Below, one piece after another: positions 1 through 8,849 of a stretch of 64,000 bases of DNA. The number at the start of each line of letters is the position of its first letter. Within the stretch, counting starts at the first letter, position 1. The notes under the pieces were generated by a model. That model was given only the letters and a program-made list of their open reading frames with translations. It did not search any database and was not told the origin of the DNA. Made by a program: the position numbers and the translations under genes. Source of the DNA: Struthio camelus (taxonomy: Eukaryota; Chordata; Aves; Struthioniformes; Struthionidae); contig NC_090981.1 in assembly GCF_040807025.1 (NCBI RefSeq), positions 70,317,645 to 70,381,644 of the forward strand, given 5' to 3'.

Positions 1-2745
1 GAAGCGGGGCGCAGGCGCAGTGGTTTCGGCGTGGCTCGTTGGTGCCCTCGGCTGGCCAGAAATCGGTACTGCAGGCGAAGCGGGGCGCATGCGCAGTGGT
101 TTCGGCGTGGCTCGTTGGTGCCCTCGGCTGGCGAAAAATCGGTACTGCAGGCGAAGCGGTGCGCAGGCGCAGTGGTTTCGGCGTGGCTCGTGGGGGCCCT
201 CGGCTGGCCAGAAATCGGTACTGCAGGCGAAGCGGGGCGCATGCGCAGTGGTTTCGGCGTGGCTCGTTGGTGCCCTCGGCTGGCCAGAAATCGGTACTGC
301 AGCACGAAAAATCGGTACTGCAGGCGAAGCGGGGCGCATGCGCACTGGGTTTCGGCGTGGGTCGTTGGTGCCCTCGGCTGGCCAGAAATCGGTACTGCAG
401 CCCGAAAAATCGGTACTGCAGGCGAAGCGGGGCGCATGCGCAGTGGTTTCGGCGTGGCTCGTTGGTGCCCTCGGCTGGCCAGAAATCGGTACTGCAGGCG
501 AAGCGGGGCGCATGCGCAGTGGTTTCGGCGTGGCTCGTTGGTGCCCTCGGCTGGCCAGAAATTGGTACTGCAGGCGAAGCGGGGCGCATGCGCAGTGGTT
601 TCGGCGTGGCTCGTTGGTGCCCTCGGCTGGCGAAAAATCGGTACTGCAGGCGAAGCGGGGCGCAGGCGCAGTGGTTTCGGCGTGGCTCGTTGGTGCCCTC
701 GGCTGGCCAGAAATCGGTACTGCAGGCGAAGCGGGGCGCAGGCGCAGTGGTTTCGGCGTGGCTCGTTGGTGCCCTCGGCTGGCCAGAAATTGGTACTGCA
801 GGCGAAGCGGGGCGCATGCGCAGTGGTTTCGGCGTGGCTCGTGGGTGCCCTCGGCTGGCCAGAAATCGGTACTGCAGCGCGAAAAATCGGTACTGCAGGC
901 GAAGCGGGGCGCATGCGCACTGGGTTTCGGCGTGGCTCGTTGGTGCCCTCGGCTGGCCAGAAATCGGTACTGCAGCCCGAAAAATCGGTACTGCAGGCGA
1001 AGCGGGGCGCATGCGCACTGGGTTTCGGCGTGGCTCGTTGGTGCCCTCGGCTGGCCAGAAATCGGTACTGCAGGCGAAGCGGGGCGCATGCGCAGTGGTT
1101 TCGGCGTGGCTCGTTGGTGCCCTCGGCTGGCCAGAAATCGGTACTGCAGGCGAAGCGGGGCGCAGGCGCAGTGGTTTCGGCGTGGCTCGTTGGTGCCCTC
1201 GGCTGGCCAGAAATCGGTACTGCAGGCGAAGCGGGGCGCAGGCGCAGTGGTTTCGGCGTGACTCGTGGGTGCCCTCGGCTGGCCAGAAATCGGTACTGCA
1301 GGCGAAGCGGGGCGCATGCGCAGTGGTTTCGGCGTGGCTCGTTGGTGCCCTCGGCTGGCCAGAAATCGGTCCTGCAGGCGAAGCGGGGCGCAGGCGCAGT
1401 GGTTTCGGCGTGACTCGTGGGTGCCCTCGGCTGGCCAGAAATCGGTACTGCAGGCGAAGCGGGGCGCAGGCGCAGTGGTTTCGGCGTGGCTCGTTGGTGC
1501 CCTCGGCTGGCCAGAAATCGGTACTGCAGGCGAAGCGGGGCGCAGGCGCACTGGGTTTCGGCGTGGCTCGTTGGTGCCCTCGGCTGGCCAGAAATCGGTA
1601 CTGCAGGCGAAGCGGGGCGCATGCGCACTGGGTTTCGGCGTGGCTCGTGGGTGCCCTCGGCTGGCCAGAAATCGGTACTGCAGCCCGAAAAAACGGTCCT
1701 GCAGGCGAAGCGGGGCGCATGCGCACTGGGTTTCGGCGTGGCTCGTTGGTGCCCTCGGCTGGCCAGAAATCGGTACTGCAGGCGAAGCGGGGCGCATGCG
1801 CAGTGGTTTCGGCGTGGCTCGTTGGTGCCCTCGGCTGGCCAGAAATCGGTACTGCAGGCGAAGCGGGGCGCAGGCGCAGTGGTTTCGGCGTGGCTCGTTG
1901 GTGCCCTCGGCTGGCCAGAAATCGGTACTGCAGGCGAAGCGGGGCGCAGGCGCAGTGGTTTCGGCGTGGCTCGTTGGTGCCCTCGGCTGGCCAGAAATCG
2001 GTACTGCAGGCGAAGCGGGGCGCATGCGCACTGGGTTTCGGCGTGGCTCGTTGGTGCCCTCGGCTGGCCAGAAATCGGTACTGCAGCGCGAAAAATCGGT
2101 ACTGCAGGCGAAGCGGGGCGCAGGCGCAGTGGTTTCGGCGTGGCTCGTGGGTGCCCTCGGCTGGCCAGAAATCGGTACTGCAGGCGAAGCGGGGCGCATG
2201 CGCAGTGGTTTCGGCGTGGCTCGTTGGTGCCCTCGGCTGGCCAGAAATCGGTACTGCAGGCGAAGCGGGGCGCATGCGCAGTGGTTTCGGCGTGGCTCGT
2301 TGGTGCCCTCGGCTGGCCAGAAATCGGTACTGCAGGCGAAGCGGGGCGCATGCGCACTGGGTTTCGGCGTGGCTCGTTGGTGCCCTCGGCTGGCCAGAAA
2401 TCGGTACTGCAGCCCGAAAAAACGGTCCTGCAGGCGAAGCGGGGCGCATGCGCACTGGGTTTCGGCGTGGCTCGTGGGTGCCCTCGGCTGGCCAGAAATC
2501 GGTACTGCAGGCGAAGCGGGGCGCATGCGCAGTGGTTTCGGCGTGGCTCGTTGGTGCCCTCGGCTGGCCAGAAATCGGTACTGCAGGCGAAGCGGGGCGC
2601 ATGCGCAGTGGTTTCGGCGTGGCTCGTTGGTGCCCTCGGCTGGCCAGAAATCGGTACTGCAGGCGAAGCGGGGCGCATGCGCAGTGGTTTCGGCGTGGCT
2701 CGTTGGTGCCCTCGGCTGGCCAGAAATCGGTACTGCAGGCGAAGC
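1..2745. repeat. 76-bp GC-rich tandem array 1 (NRF1-site macrosatellite), cut by window start
   Basis: Head-to-tail units of 76 bp, with a 77-bp form (CACTGGG for CAGTGG) and ~97-bp forms in which a GAAAAATCGGTACTGCAG segment is duplicated. About 35 units by length. Each unit holds GCGCATGCGCA or GCGCAGGCGCA, both acceptable NRF1 dyads, plus a PstI site (CTGCAG). The array ends sharply at GAAGC before the block beginning at 2746. It is collinear, at an offset of 12,818, with the right end of array 2 (12,819-15,563), with scattered unit-variant differences. Open frames run through it in all three + frames, but they are repeat artefacts: 76 is not a multiple of 3 and the unit has almost no stops. 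Confidence 0.97.
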
Positions 2746-2915
2746 ACACGATCCCTCTGTGTGCCCCGGGGCCCAGTGCTGGTTTTGCAGCACGCCACAA
2801 AGTTCTCTGCTGAGCTTTCTCCCCTGCCCAGGAGCTGTCCGGGTGCCTTCTGGCGCCTCCGGGCCCCGCAGAGTCCCTCCGTCTGCGCTGTCGTCGCCCG
2901 GTAACTTCCTTTTTT
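2746..2915. repeat. Edge of C/T-rich minisatellite family at array junction
   Basis: The stretch with the GGGGCCCAGTGCTGG, TTTTGCAGCACGCCACAAAG and CCCGGTAACTTCC segments aligns by eye with 44,480-44,660, which lies in a field of the ~81-bp C/T-rich minisatellite. In this block the minisatellite is cut at 2,745/2,746 and replaced upstream by the 76-bp array, so this is a rearrangement junction. The same junction occurs at 15,563/15,564 and 24,406/24,407. Confidence 0.7.
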
Positions 2916-3101
2916 CCACTGTTCCTTTACGGCGGGGCTGGGAGTGGTGTCGGGAGGGCGGAGGGGTCCCAGGGGAGCCCTGCGGAGGGTCGCGGCGGTG
3001 CCGGGGATCGCGGGGCCGGGGGGCTCCGGGCTCCACGGCGGCTGCCGGGGACGGGACGGGATCGCCGCTGGGTCCAACCTCACGGAGCGCTGCTGCCCGC
3101 G
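2916..3101. promoter_or_regulatory. CpG-rich segment upstream of the SBS/ETS/YY1 repeats (copy A)
   Basis: Strongly GC- and CpG-rich (GGCGGGGCTGGG, GGTCGCGGCGGTGCCGGGG and similar) and directly adjoining the 61-bp promoter-motif repeat. Its diverged counterpart is the CpG island at 44,930-45,650. It looks like the core of a CpG-island promoter, but no TATA box or clear first exon can be assigned. Copies lie at 15,734-15,919 and 24,577-24,762. Confidence 0.5.
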
Positions 3102-3482
3102 GCATCCTGGGAGATGTAGTCTTCCGGCGCCGGGCGGCCATGCTGGTTTGGGAGTGCGGCATGCCGGGAGCAGTAGTCTTCCGGCACCGGGCTGCCGGGC
3201 GGCCAGGCTGTCTGCGGGGCGCGGCATGCCGGGAGCAGTAGTCTTCCGGCACCAGGCTTCCGAGCGGCCATTTTAGTCTGCAGAGCATTCTGGGAGATGT
3301 ATTCTTCCGGTACCGAGCTTCCGGGCGGCCATGTTGTTTTGGGGGCGCGGCATGCCGGGAGCAGTAGTCTTCCGGCGCCGGGCTGCCGGGCGGCCATTTT
3401 CATCTGCGGAGCATTCTGGGAGATGTAGTGTCCCAGCACCGAGCTTCCGGGCGGCCATTTTAATCTGTTAGGCATGCCGGGA
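3102..3482. promoter_or_regulatory. Seven ~61-bp repeats with SBS (ZNF143/THAP11), ETS and YY1 motifs (copy A)
   Basis: Units begin at about 3102, 3159, 3224, 3285, 3350, 3411 and 3472 (spacings 57-65). Read on the minus strand, the first contains ACTACATCTCCCAGGATGC, an excellent match to the SBS element bound by ZNF143/THAP11 (ACTACAnnTCCCAGnATGC). Other units carry ACTACTGCTCCCGGCATGC or ACATCTCCCAGAATGC. Most have the ETS core CCGGAAG abutting the SBS site (some copies decayed) and a GCGGCCAT(G/T)TT YY1-type core. These motif sets are typical of housekeeping and bidirectional CpG-island promoters. Binding is inferred. Identical copies lie at 15,920-16,300 and 24,763-25,143; a 10-unit version is at 45,676-46,235. 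Confidence 0.8.
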
Positions 3483-3690
3483 GGCGTTGGCTTCCCTTGC
3501 TGGGTTTCTGGGAGATCATGTTGTGCCTGTCGAGGTGGCAGGAGGTGCAGCTGTCAACAGGGTTCCCACCCGCTGGCCACGTCGTGCTCTGTGGCAGCCA
3601 GGAGCTGCCGTTCCAGGTGCCTGTGCCTCCTCAGCACTGCAGCAGTGGGCCAGTGTGTCTGTTCCTTACTTGTCATGTCATGGGGGAAGG
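3483..3690. other. Conserved segment shared with the diverged paralogue
   Basis: Runs such as TCGAGGTGGCAGGAGGTGCA, CGCTGGCCACGT and GCCAGTGTGTCTGTTCCT align continuously with 46,240-46,430, at roughly 85-90% by eye. No frame is convincingly conserved. It may be transcribed non-coding sequence downstream of the 61-bp repeat promoter. Copies at 16,301-16,508 and 25,144-25,351. Confidence 0.6.
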
Positions 3691-3905
3691 ACTATATGCT
3701 GCCGTGAAGAACTACGGGCTGCTGCCCTCAGACCTCTGTCAGTTATCGCGTGTCAGGAGCGGCCAGGAGAATCCAAATGCCAGCGGAAAGGTTCTCTGCC
3801 CGGTCCCGAAGAGGAGCCTTCGGCCGTAGGAAGGTTGGCAGCGTCCTTACCGTGACCCGTGAGCCACGCTTCGTGGACCAGCAAAGGAGAGGGGGGAGTA
3901 GCGCC
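3691..3905. other. Segment homologous to 40,390-40,610; non-coding by substitution pattern
   Basis: Aligns with 40,390-40,610 over AAGAACTAC, AGCGGCCAGGAGAATCCAAA and GTAGGAAGGTTGG. A frame open in both copies gives similar peptides, but of about 13 differences counted by eye over the best stretch around 10 change the amino acid, so there is no sign of protein-level constraint. A splice-donor-like TTTGTAAGTT present in the diverged copy (near 40,446) is TCTGTCAGTT here. Copies at 16,509-16,723 and 25,352-25,566. Confidence 0.5.
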
Positions 3906-4553
3906 TGGTAGCCCAGTCGCTATGGCATCGCTGGCGCTAGCAGGCCCGCGAGGTCTGTGTGAAGCCTCACCTGCCTGTCTGGAGCTTTATTTTGGTCTGT
4001 TTACCCGGAGTAACCGGCGAGGCCTAAAATGAGAATTTAGGATGGCTAGATGGGTTACCTGTGACCCGACCTGTCCTCGCCTTGCTTTGCTGCCTAGCAG
4101 CAAGCAATAACGGGAACTTGGGACCCCAGAATAAAAACTGTTGCAGTGCTTAAGGGAGGACCTGCGTTTGCCCAGGTTAGGGAACCGTAATGAAAGCTTG
4201 GGGGGGGGGGGCGGGAGGGGGGAGAGGAAGCTCCAAAACAGGAACCTCCCGGTGACCTTGGTGGTTTGATTCATTTGCAGAATAGTGTTCCGAGGGCCAG
4301 CAACCTGAGGAGGAGCCGCTCGACCCGTTTTGTTGATTTCGGTGATGCTGTTTTAAGGAAGCACATAAGTACAGAAGAGCTCTGGGAGGGTTTTCAAACA
4401 AGACGGGGAAGAGCGTGGGAAAGCTAGGTGCCGTGAGTACGGAAGTTGTTAAGGGCTGAGAGAATTTGGGGGGTTAAGCGTGCGCACGTGACGGTCTGAA
4501 AGGGGCTGATGCACAAGCAGTAGTAAAAGGGCGTGACGGAGTGCAAGGTTCCT
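3906..4553. other. ~650-bp segment absent from the diverged paralogue
   Basis: Flanking sequence on both sides (ending near GGAGAGGGGGGAGTAG and resuming at GTGTGGGCCCGTGCG) is contiguous in the paralogue at about 40,613-40,625. Either this was inserted in the A/B/C lineage or deleted from the other. It contains a G-run at 4199-4211. A stretch near 4,445-4,505 resembles 38,590-38,660. No terminal repeats or target-site duplication were identified. Copies at 16,724-17,371 and 25,567-26,214. Confidence 0.5.
4199..4222 (+). other. Poly-G run, potential G-quadruplex
   Basis: A run of about 12 G, then C, GGG, A and GGGGGG, followed by AGAGGAAG. The G-tracts satisfy the usual four-tract G4 pattern. 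The same run, with the same G count as far as I can read it, lies near 17,017 and 25,860. Confidence 0.6.
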
Positions 4554-4740
4554 CCCCGGTGTGGGCCCGTGCGTGCGCCCTCGCTCTCGCGGACGCAGGC
4601 GCTCTGGAGGCGCAGGGATTCGGGCAAGCAGGCCCACAGGCGGACTTGGGGAAAACGGTGTGCAGAGCGCTCGGCGGGTGAGCGGGGCTGGAGCGGGTCG
4701 AGGGCTGTCCCGGGCGGGCTGCCTGGGTCCATCCGGTTCT
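4554..4740 (+). other. Exon-like segment paralogous to 40,620-40,860
   Basis: Aligns with 40,620-40,860 through CCCTCGCTCT, CTCTGGAGGCGCAGGGAT, CAAGCAGGCCCACA and a GTGAGCGGGGCTGGAGCGGG donor-like end. In the paralogue this segment has a good acceptor (CTCTTGCAG) and donor (CAG|GTGAGT); here the acceptor reads CTCTCGCGG and the donor GG|GTGAGC, so the acceptor is lost. A third, weaker relative lies at 7,417-7,510. No known protein was recognised. Confidence 0.4.
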
Positions 4741-5215
4741 GCTCCCTGTCCCTCTGTCCAGCTCTCCATCTTTCTCTTTCTTTCCCCATAGCTCTGTCCG
4801 GTGCCCCATCCCTTTGTTTAACTACTCGTTGCTCTGCCCAGCTCCCCATCCCTCTTGTACTCTTCCCGTCCCTCTGTCAATACCTGCTTCCCTCTGTCTG
4901 CTTCTCCATCCCTCTGACTGGCTCCCTATCGCTCTGTCCAGCTCTTCGTCGTCCTCTTTCTCTCCCGATCCCACTACCTGCCTGCTGTCCCTCTGCCTGG
5001 CTCCCCATCCCTCCACCACCCCCCCCAACTGCTCTGTCTATCTGCCTCTTCGTACCTCTCTTTGCCCCTTCAGCCCTCCATCCACCTCTCCAGTCTTCTC
5101 TGTTTCCATCCCTCTGTTCAGCTCCTCATCCATCTATTTGCCGCCTCCTTATCCCTCTTTTCCCCTGTACCATCCCATCTCTCTGTCCGACTTCCCCTCT
5201 CTCTTTTGGGGGGTT
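4741..5215 (+). repeat. C/T-rich minisatellite (~25-28 bp), copy A
   Basis: Irregular repeats around CCCTCTGTCCAGCTCCCCAT, polypyrimidine on the + strand. Orthologous repeats in B (17,553-18,027), C (26,396-26,870) and the diverged paralogue (40,868-41,680). It follows the donor-like site of the preceding segment, so it could be intronic. Short open frames here are low-complexity artefacts. Confidence 0.8.
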
Positions 5216-6600
5216 TAGTACCTTTTTTGGCAGACAATCGCGTGTCCCTTTAGGCCCCAGGAAGCAGAAAGTTCTGACCTGACAGCAAAGTATTTGGTCT
5301 TTTTAATGCTCTTGCGGCTGAAGGTGACTCCTAATGAAAAGCAATGAGAATTCTGAGGATTCACTGGAAACGTAAAAGACAGTATCTGCCCTTTTTAAAA
5401 GGCTGTGTGCTTCCGCTAATAATACCTGTAGTAATCAAGCCACTAGATTTTTCTGACAATAAGAGCCTTTAAGCTGCGATCGCTACTCGAAAAGTCCAGA
5501 TATTTTAGAAACTGAACGAGCCTTCTGAGCTTGCTGACTGCAGTACCTCGAAAGATGATCAGAGTGCTGATGTTTTCATGCTTTAGTGTGGTAGAGATGC
5601 TCTGTGCAAACATCCCTTGTGTTTAATCTTCAAAACTGCGCAGACTGTCACGGAGCTCTCTTTTGACTATCTACTTTGCGTAACAAACAGAAAGGCAGGA
5701 GGTTGACAGTGCTAAATGAGTAAGGTCATTGCTTGTTTAGGGGTTGCAAATTTTATGGAATTTTGTCCTTTTAAATCTCATCTAGAATATGCTTGCAAAA
5801 AATCCCTGGGAAGAAAACAAGGAGTATAAGCAGCTTTTGAATATTATTAGCAATACTTACACGTTCTGGATGGGTTCTTAGGGTCCCCCATGGTCTTCTG
5901 CCCTCCCCATTACCCCCAAATTTACCCATTTTGCAGTGTTTTGGCACTTATTTTGCTCTTTCTTGTCCCGAAGCAGGTCAGGGTTTGGTGTGGACAGAGG
6001 GGGGAAGGAGCCAGCTGTGGGTAAATGGGCCCTGGATGGCATCGCGGGGACACGGCGAATCCTGGCACAGCCCATCTTCAGCACGGGGAGAGGCCGGAGT
6101 GCTGCCGTGATGAGTGCTGAGAAAGGTACCTCTCTTTGGATTATGTGCACCCCAGAGCCCACCTTCTGGCCTTTCATTCTCCCCCGATCCCTCCTGTCAA
6201 GTATTTGTGCTCTGCGGATGCCTGAGTTTGGCTTTTTGTGACTTGTAGGTTCCTCCGCTGAGGTTCTTTTTGCCCCTGAGGTCCTCCCTTTCACCATCTT
6301 GTCCCCACAGAACCCTGAATTGTTTCTTCTCCCTCGCCCAGCCCACAACATCCCTTCCTTTTCCTTTTCTTTTTTGCTGCCCCTCGATCCTTCCTTTTGC
6401 AATTTTGCACCACCAGTTCACTCTGTTAAGCTCTTCTCTCTTTTGGGCTTTTTGCACCCCCCACCCCCCACCCCCTTTGTAAAGCTTTTTTTGTGCCGCT
6501 TACAAGCTTCTGGCTTTTTTTCCCCTGAGAAGCCTTCCTTCTGGCTTTGTGTGTCAGCACCCTCCCCTTTTTGAATAAAGCAGAGATTAAAGGCAAACTC
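5216..6600. other. Anonymous, less GC-rich sequence with a possible poly(A) signal at 6574
   Basis: No recognisable coding region or mobile element. From about 6,300 there is C/T-rich sequence reminiscent of the minisatellite family, with a CCCCACAG acceptor-like site near 6,309 and an AATAAA at 6574-6579 followed by T-rich sequence, a possible transcript end. Same elements at 19,386-19,391 (B) and 28,229-28,234 (C). Confidence 0.4.
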
Positions 6601-8159
6601 GGTATCTCTTTATGCAGCTGCAACCCTTTGGAGGGGAAGCAAATACGTTATTGTGGTTTGTAGTATTTCTGGGCTAACTCTGGGGAAATCCTCATCACAG
6701 TTTGGATTTTTTGTTGTTGTTTCTATAAGTTCGTTGCTTTGAAAGTTTGAAACTAGTATTCGTTTGGCTTACTGCCTTACTGTCATAACTGAGCGTAAAG
6801 CAGAGATTGTGTTGCCATTGCATATGACCTCCCTCATATGGTGCTTGCGTTCATATACGTGTGTTCTCCCCAGGAGTACTCTTGCCTTTTCCTTTCCTTT
6901 AGTAAACAAACGCCTTTCTGAGCCAATACCGAGCAACACGGTGGATGTGCTTCTAGCGCTAACGTCGCGTCGCAGGAGGCAGCTGAGAGCAGTCGATAAG
7001 CCGGTGCTCTAGACATGCAAAGGCAGGAAGAAGCGGACTAGCTATTGAGCTTCCCTCGAGAGCAGAGGAAGAGGAGAAGAAACCCAGGGGGCGGTCATAC
7101 GCCCGCTGACGATTCCGGAGGCTTTGCCTTGCAATGCGTTTCTCCTGGTAGGCGGCAGCACTCATTGCCCGTGGCGGGTAAGGGCCGGAACCACCTTGCG
7201 CTGAGGGCTCAGCAGAACCAGAGAGGCGAGGGTGTCCCTGGGGTGGCTGCGGGTGCCTGGATTTCTCCGGCCCACCTCAAGGCATGCGTTGCGGGGAGAA
7301 AAGGGTGCGGGCTTTCAGGGGCCTGGCAGTGCTCTGCTCCGTGCGGGCACAGGGCAGGGTCTGCCCTGAACACATGTTTGCCTCTCCCTGTCTTTGTTTT
7401 AATTCCTGCCTTTAGGGCTGAGGTTCCTCCCCAGAGCAGACTTGTACGTGTGCCCTCGCTCGTGTAGATGCAGATGGCCTGGAGGTGTGGGGAGGCAGGC
7501 TGTCCCGCGAGAAGGACTTTTGCGCGGCGTCCCGGGGAGGATAGCTGCGATGTACCTCGTGCACCCAAGGGTGTTGGTAAGCGACAAGATAACAAGTGGC
7601 TGTTTCCTGGTCACTCCCCTCACTAGAGAAAAATCGATTTACAGATTGGCTTTCACATGGAGAGAGAAACAGTACACCTTTCCTCAGGTCTGGTTGGGGT
7701 TTCACAGTGTGCCTGCACTAACACGTGGTCGTTGTCAGAGACGGTTTAGACGGGTTGCCTGCAGAGAGGTAGGAAAGGCATTACCTTTCGTGGACAGTGC
7801 TGTGGTGGGCAGAGCTACGGACGAAGAGGTGTGAGAGCGAGGTGCCTGAGCCTTAAAACTGACTGGAAGGGACAGGATTCAAGGCCGGTTGGTGCACAGC
7901 ACACAGCGCAACGCCAGGCTCATTATAAAGGTACTGTAATTGGGGAAACGGCCCGCTGACAGAAGAAGAAAGGTTAAAGCTCTGTGTGAAATAAAGGGTC
8001 CTTCCCATCAGTGCTGAGGAAGAGGGTCGCGTTTCTTAGAGCAGCATATCCGTCGTTTTTCTGGTAGCAGCAGAGCACCGCAGTGGGAGGTTCTGGAAGA
8101 GTCAGGAGCAGAACTGGCAGGAGGCTCTTTTCCCTGTCCGGATGGAAAAACGGCTGTAA
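6601..8159. other. Anonymous sequence, copy A
   Basis: No gene recognised. At 7,417-7,510 it holds a partial internal relative of 4,547-4,640 (GAGGTTCCTCCCC, GTGCCCTCGCTCGTG, CTGGAGG). At 7,920-8,010 the motif AAGGTTAAAG, then GTGAAATAAAGG and TCAGTGCTGA, resembles 39,180-39,250, suggesting very old relatedness to the sequence upstream of the ERV fragment. Open frames here are short and look random. Confidence 0.4.
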
Positions 8160-8480
8160 GCACGCTTGCCAGAAACCGAGGAGGCCGAGGACGAGGCCCG
8201 GCTGGGGCCCTTGCCTTGGGCCCTGACTGCGGGCACCCGGCGCACCCTGCCACCCGAGGCCTGCTCGCCCCAGGCGCGACTGCCACCGCCACCACCCCTC
8301 GGCGCTGCTGCGCCCCGGTGCTGCACCGCCGCCGAGACACGGGGTGCTCGTGAGGTCCCCGCCACCGTCTCCTCCTGCAGGACACAGGTGCCCGGGGGGA
8401 GGGTACGAAAGGGTCGGGGCGGCCCGACCGGAGGGTGCGGGGAGCGGCGGCGGCCGCTGCCGGCCTAGGCCAGCGGGGTC
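8160..8480. promoter_or_regulatory. CpG-rich segment at left edge of array 2
   Basis: Dense CpG (GGCGCACCCTGCC, GGCGCGACTGCC, GGAGCGGCGGCGGCCGCTGCC) ending at the first NRF1-type site at 8481. A CpG island directly next to NRF1 sites fits a TATA-less promoter of either direction. Minus-strand open frames here merge into the array frames and match nothing I recognise. Copies at 20,972-21,292 and 29,815-30,135. Confidence 0.5.
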
Positions 8481-8849
8481 GCGCATGCGCACTGGATCAG
8501 ACCGGCTCGCGGCTGCGGCAAGCGGAGTGGCGCATGCGCATTGGGGGGCGACCCGCTTACTCCCTGCTGCCCTCAAGTGACTACGAACCGGTACTGCAGG
8601 CAGGGGATTAACGCATGCGCACTGCTCCAGATGTGCTCCATGCTGCCCTCGGGTGATGCCACCCCAATAGTGCAGCCAGCCGACGAACGCATGCGTCCTG
8701 GACGCATCGGTTCCTTGGTGCCCCTCGAGCGATGAAAGCCTGCCAGCCAAACAGCCGCCTCGCGCATGCGCGCCGCCCCGACACTGCTCCCTGCGGCCCT
8801 CAGCTACGAACAGCGTAGTACTGCAGGCAGCCGCAGCGCGCAGGCGCAC
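8481..8849. repeat. Degenerate left edge of the 76-bp array; NRF1 core retained
   Basis: Six diverged units whose NRF1-type palindromes lie at 8481 (GCGCATGCGCA), 8530 (GCGCATGCGCA), 8611 (ACGCATGCGCA), 8687 (ACGCATGCGT), 8762 (GCGCATGCGC) and 8838 (GCGCAGGCGCA). Spacings are 49, 81, 76, 75 and 76, so the array period is kept. TGCCCTC and TACTGCAGGC fragments also survive while the sequence between has diverged heavily. Same edge at 21,293-21,661 and 30,136-30,504. Confidence 0.85.

Larger units (their letters stand above)
2746..8849. repeat. Segmental duplication block, copy A
   Basis: This ~6.1 kb block recurs at 15,564-21,661 (B) and 24,407-30,504 (C), always with a 76-bp array on both sides. 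A differs from B and C by a 6-bp indel near 4,570-4,590 and about a dozen single-base changes that I noticed (for example at 4016), and B and C share the alternative base at these sites. A therefore split first and B/C are the most recent pair. Sub-parts are listed separately for copy A; the same parts occur in B at +12,818 (+12,812 after the indel) and in C at a further +8,843. Confidence 0.95.

Noticed and set aside
1-2745. CRISPR-like array
   Set aside because: Units are contiguous 76-bp repeats with no unique spacers, and the context is vertebrate.
3664-3829. Conserved short protein shared by 3.7 kb and 40.4 kb copies
   Set aside because: By eye about 10 of 13 differences are amino-acid changing, so there is no purifying selection. 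The similarity is nucleotide paralogy.
4533-5282. Long open frames in the C/T-rich minisatellite (both strands; also in the B, C and 40.8-kb copies)
   Set aside because: Low-complexity polypyrimidine repeats without family resemblance; frames differ between copies because of indels.
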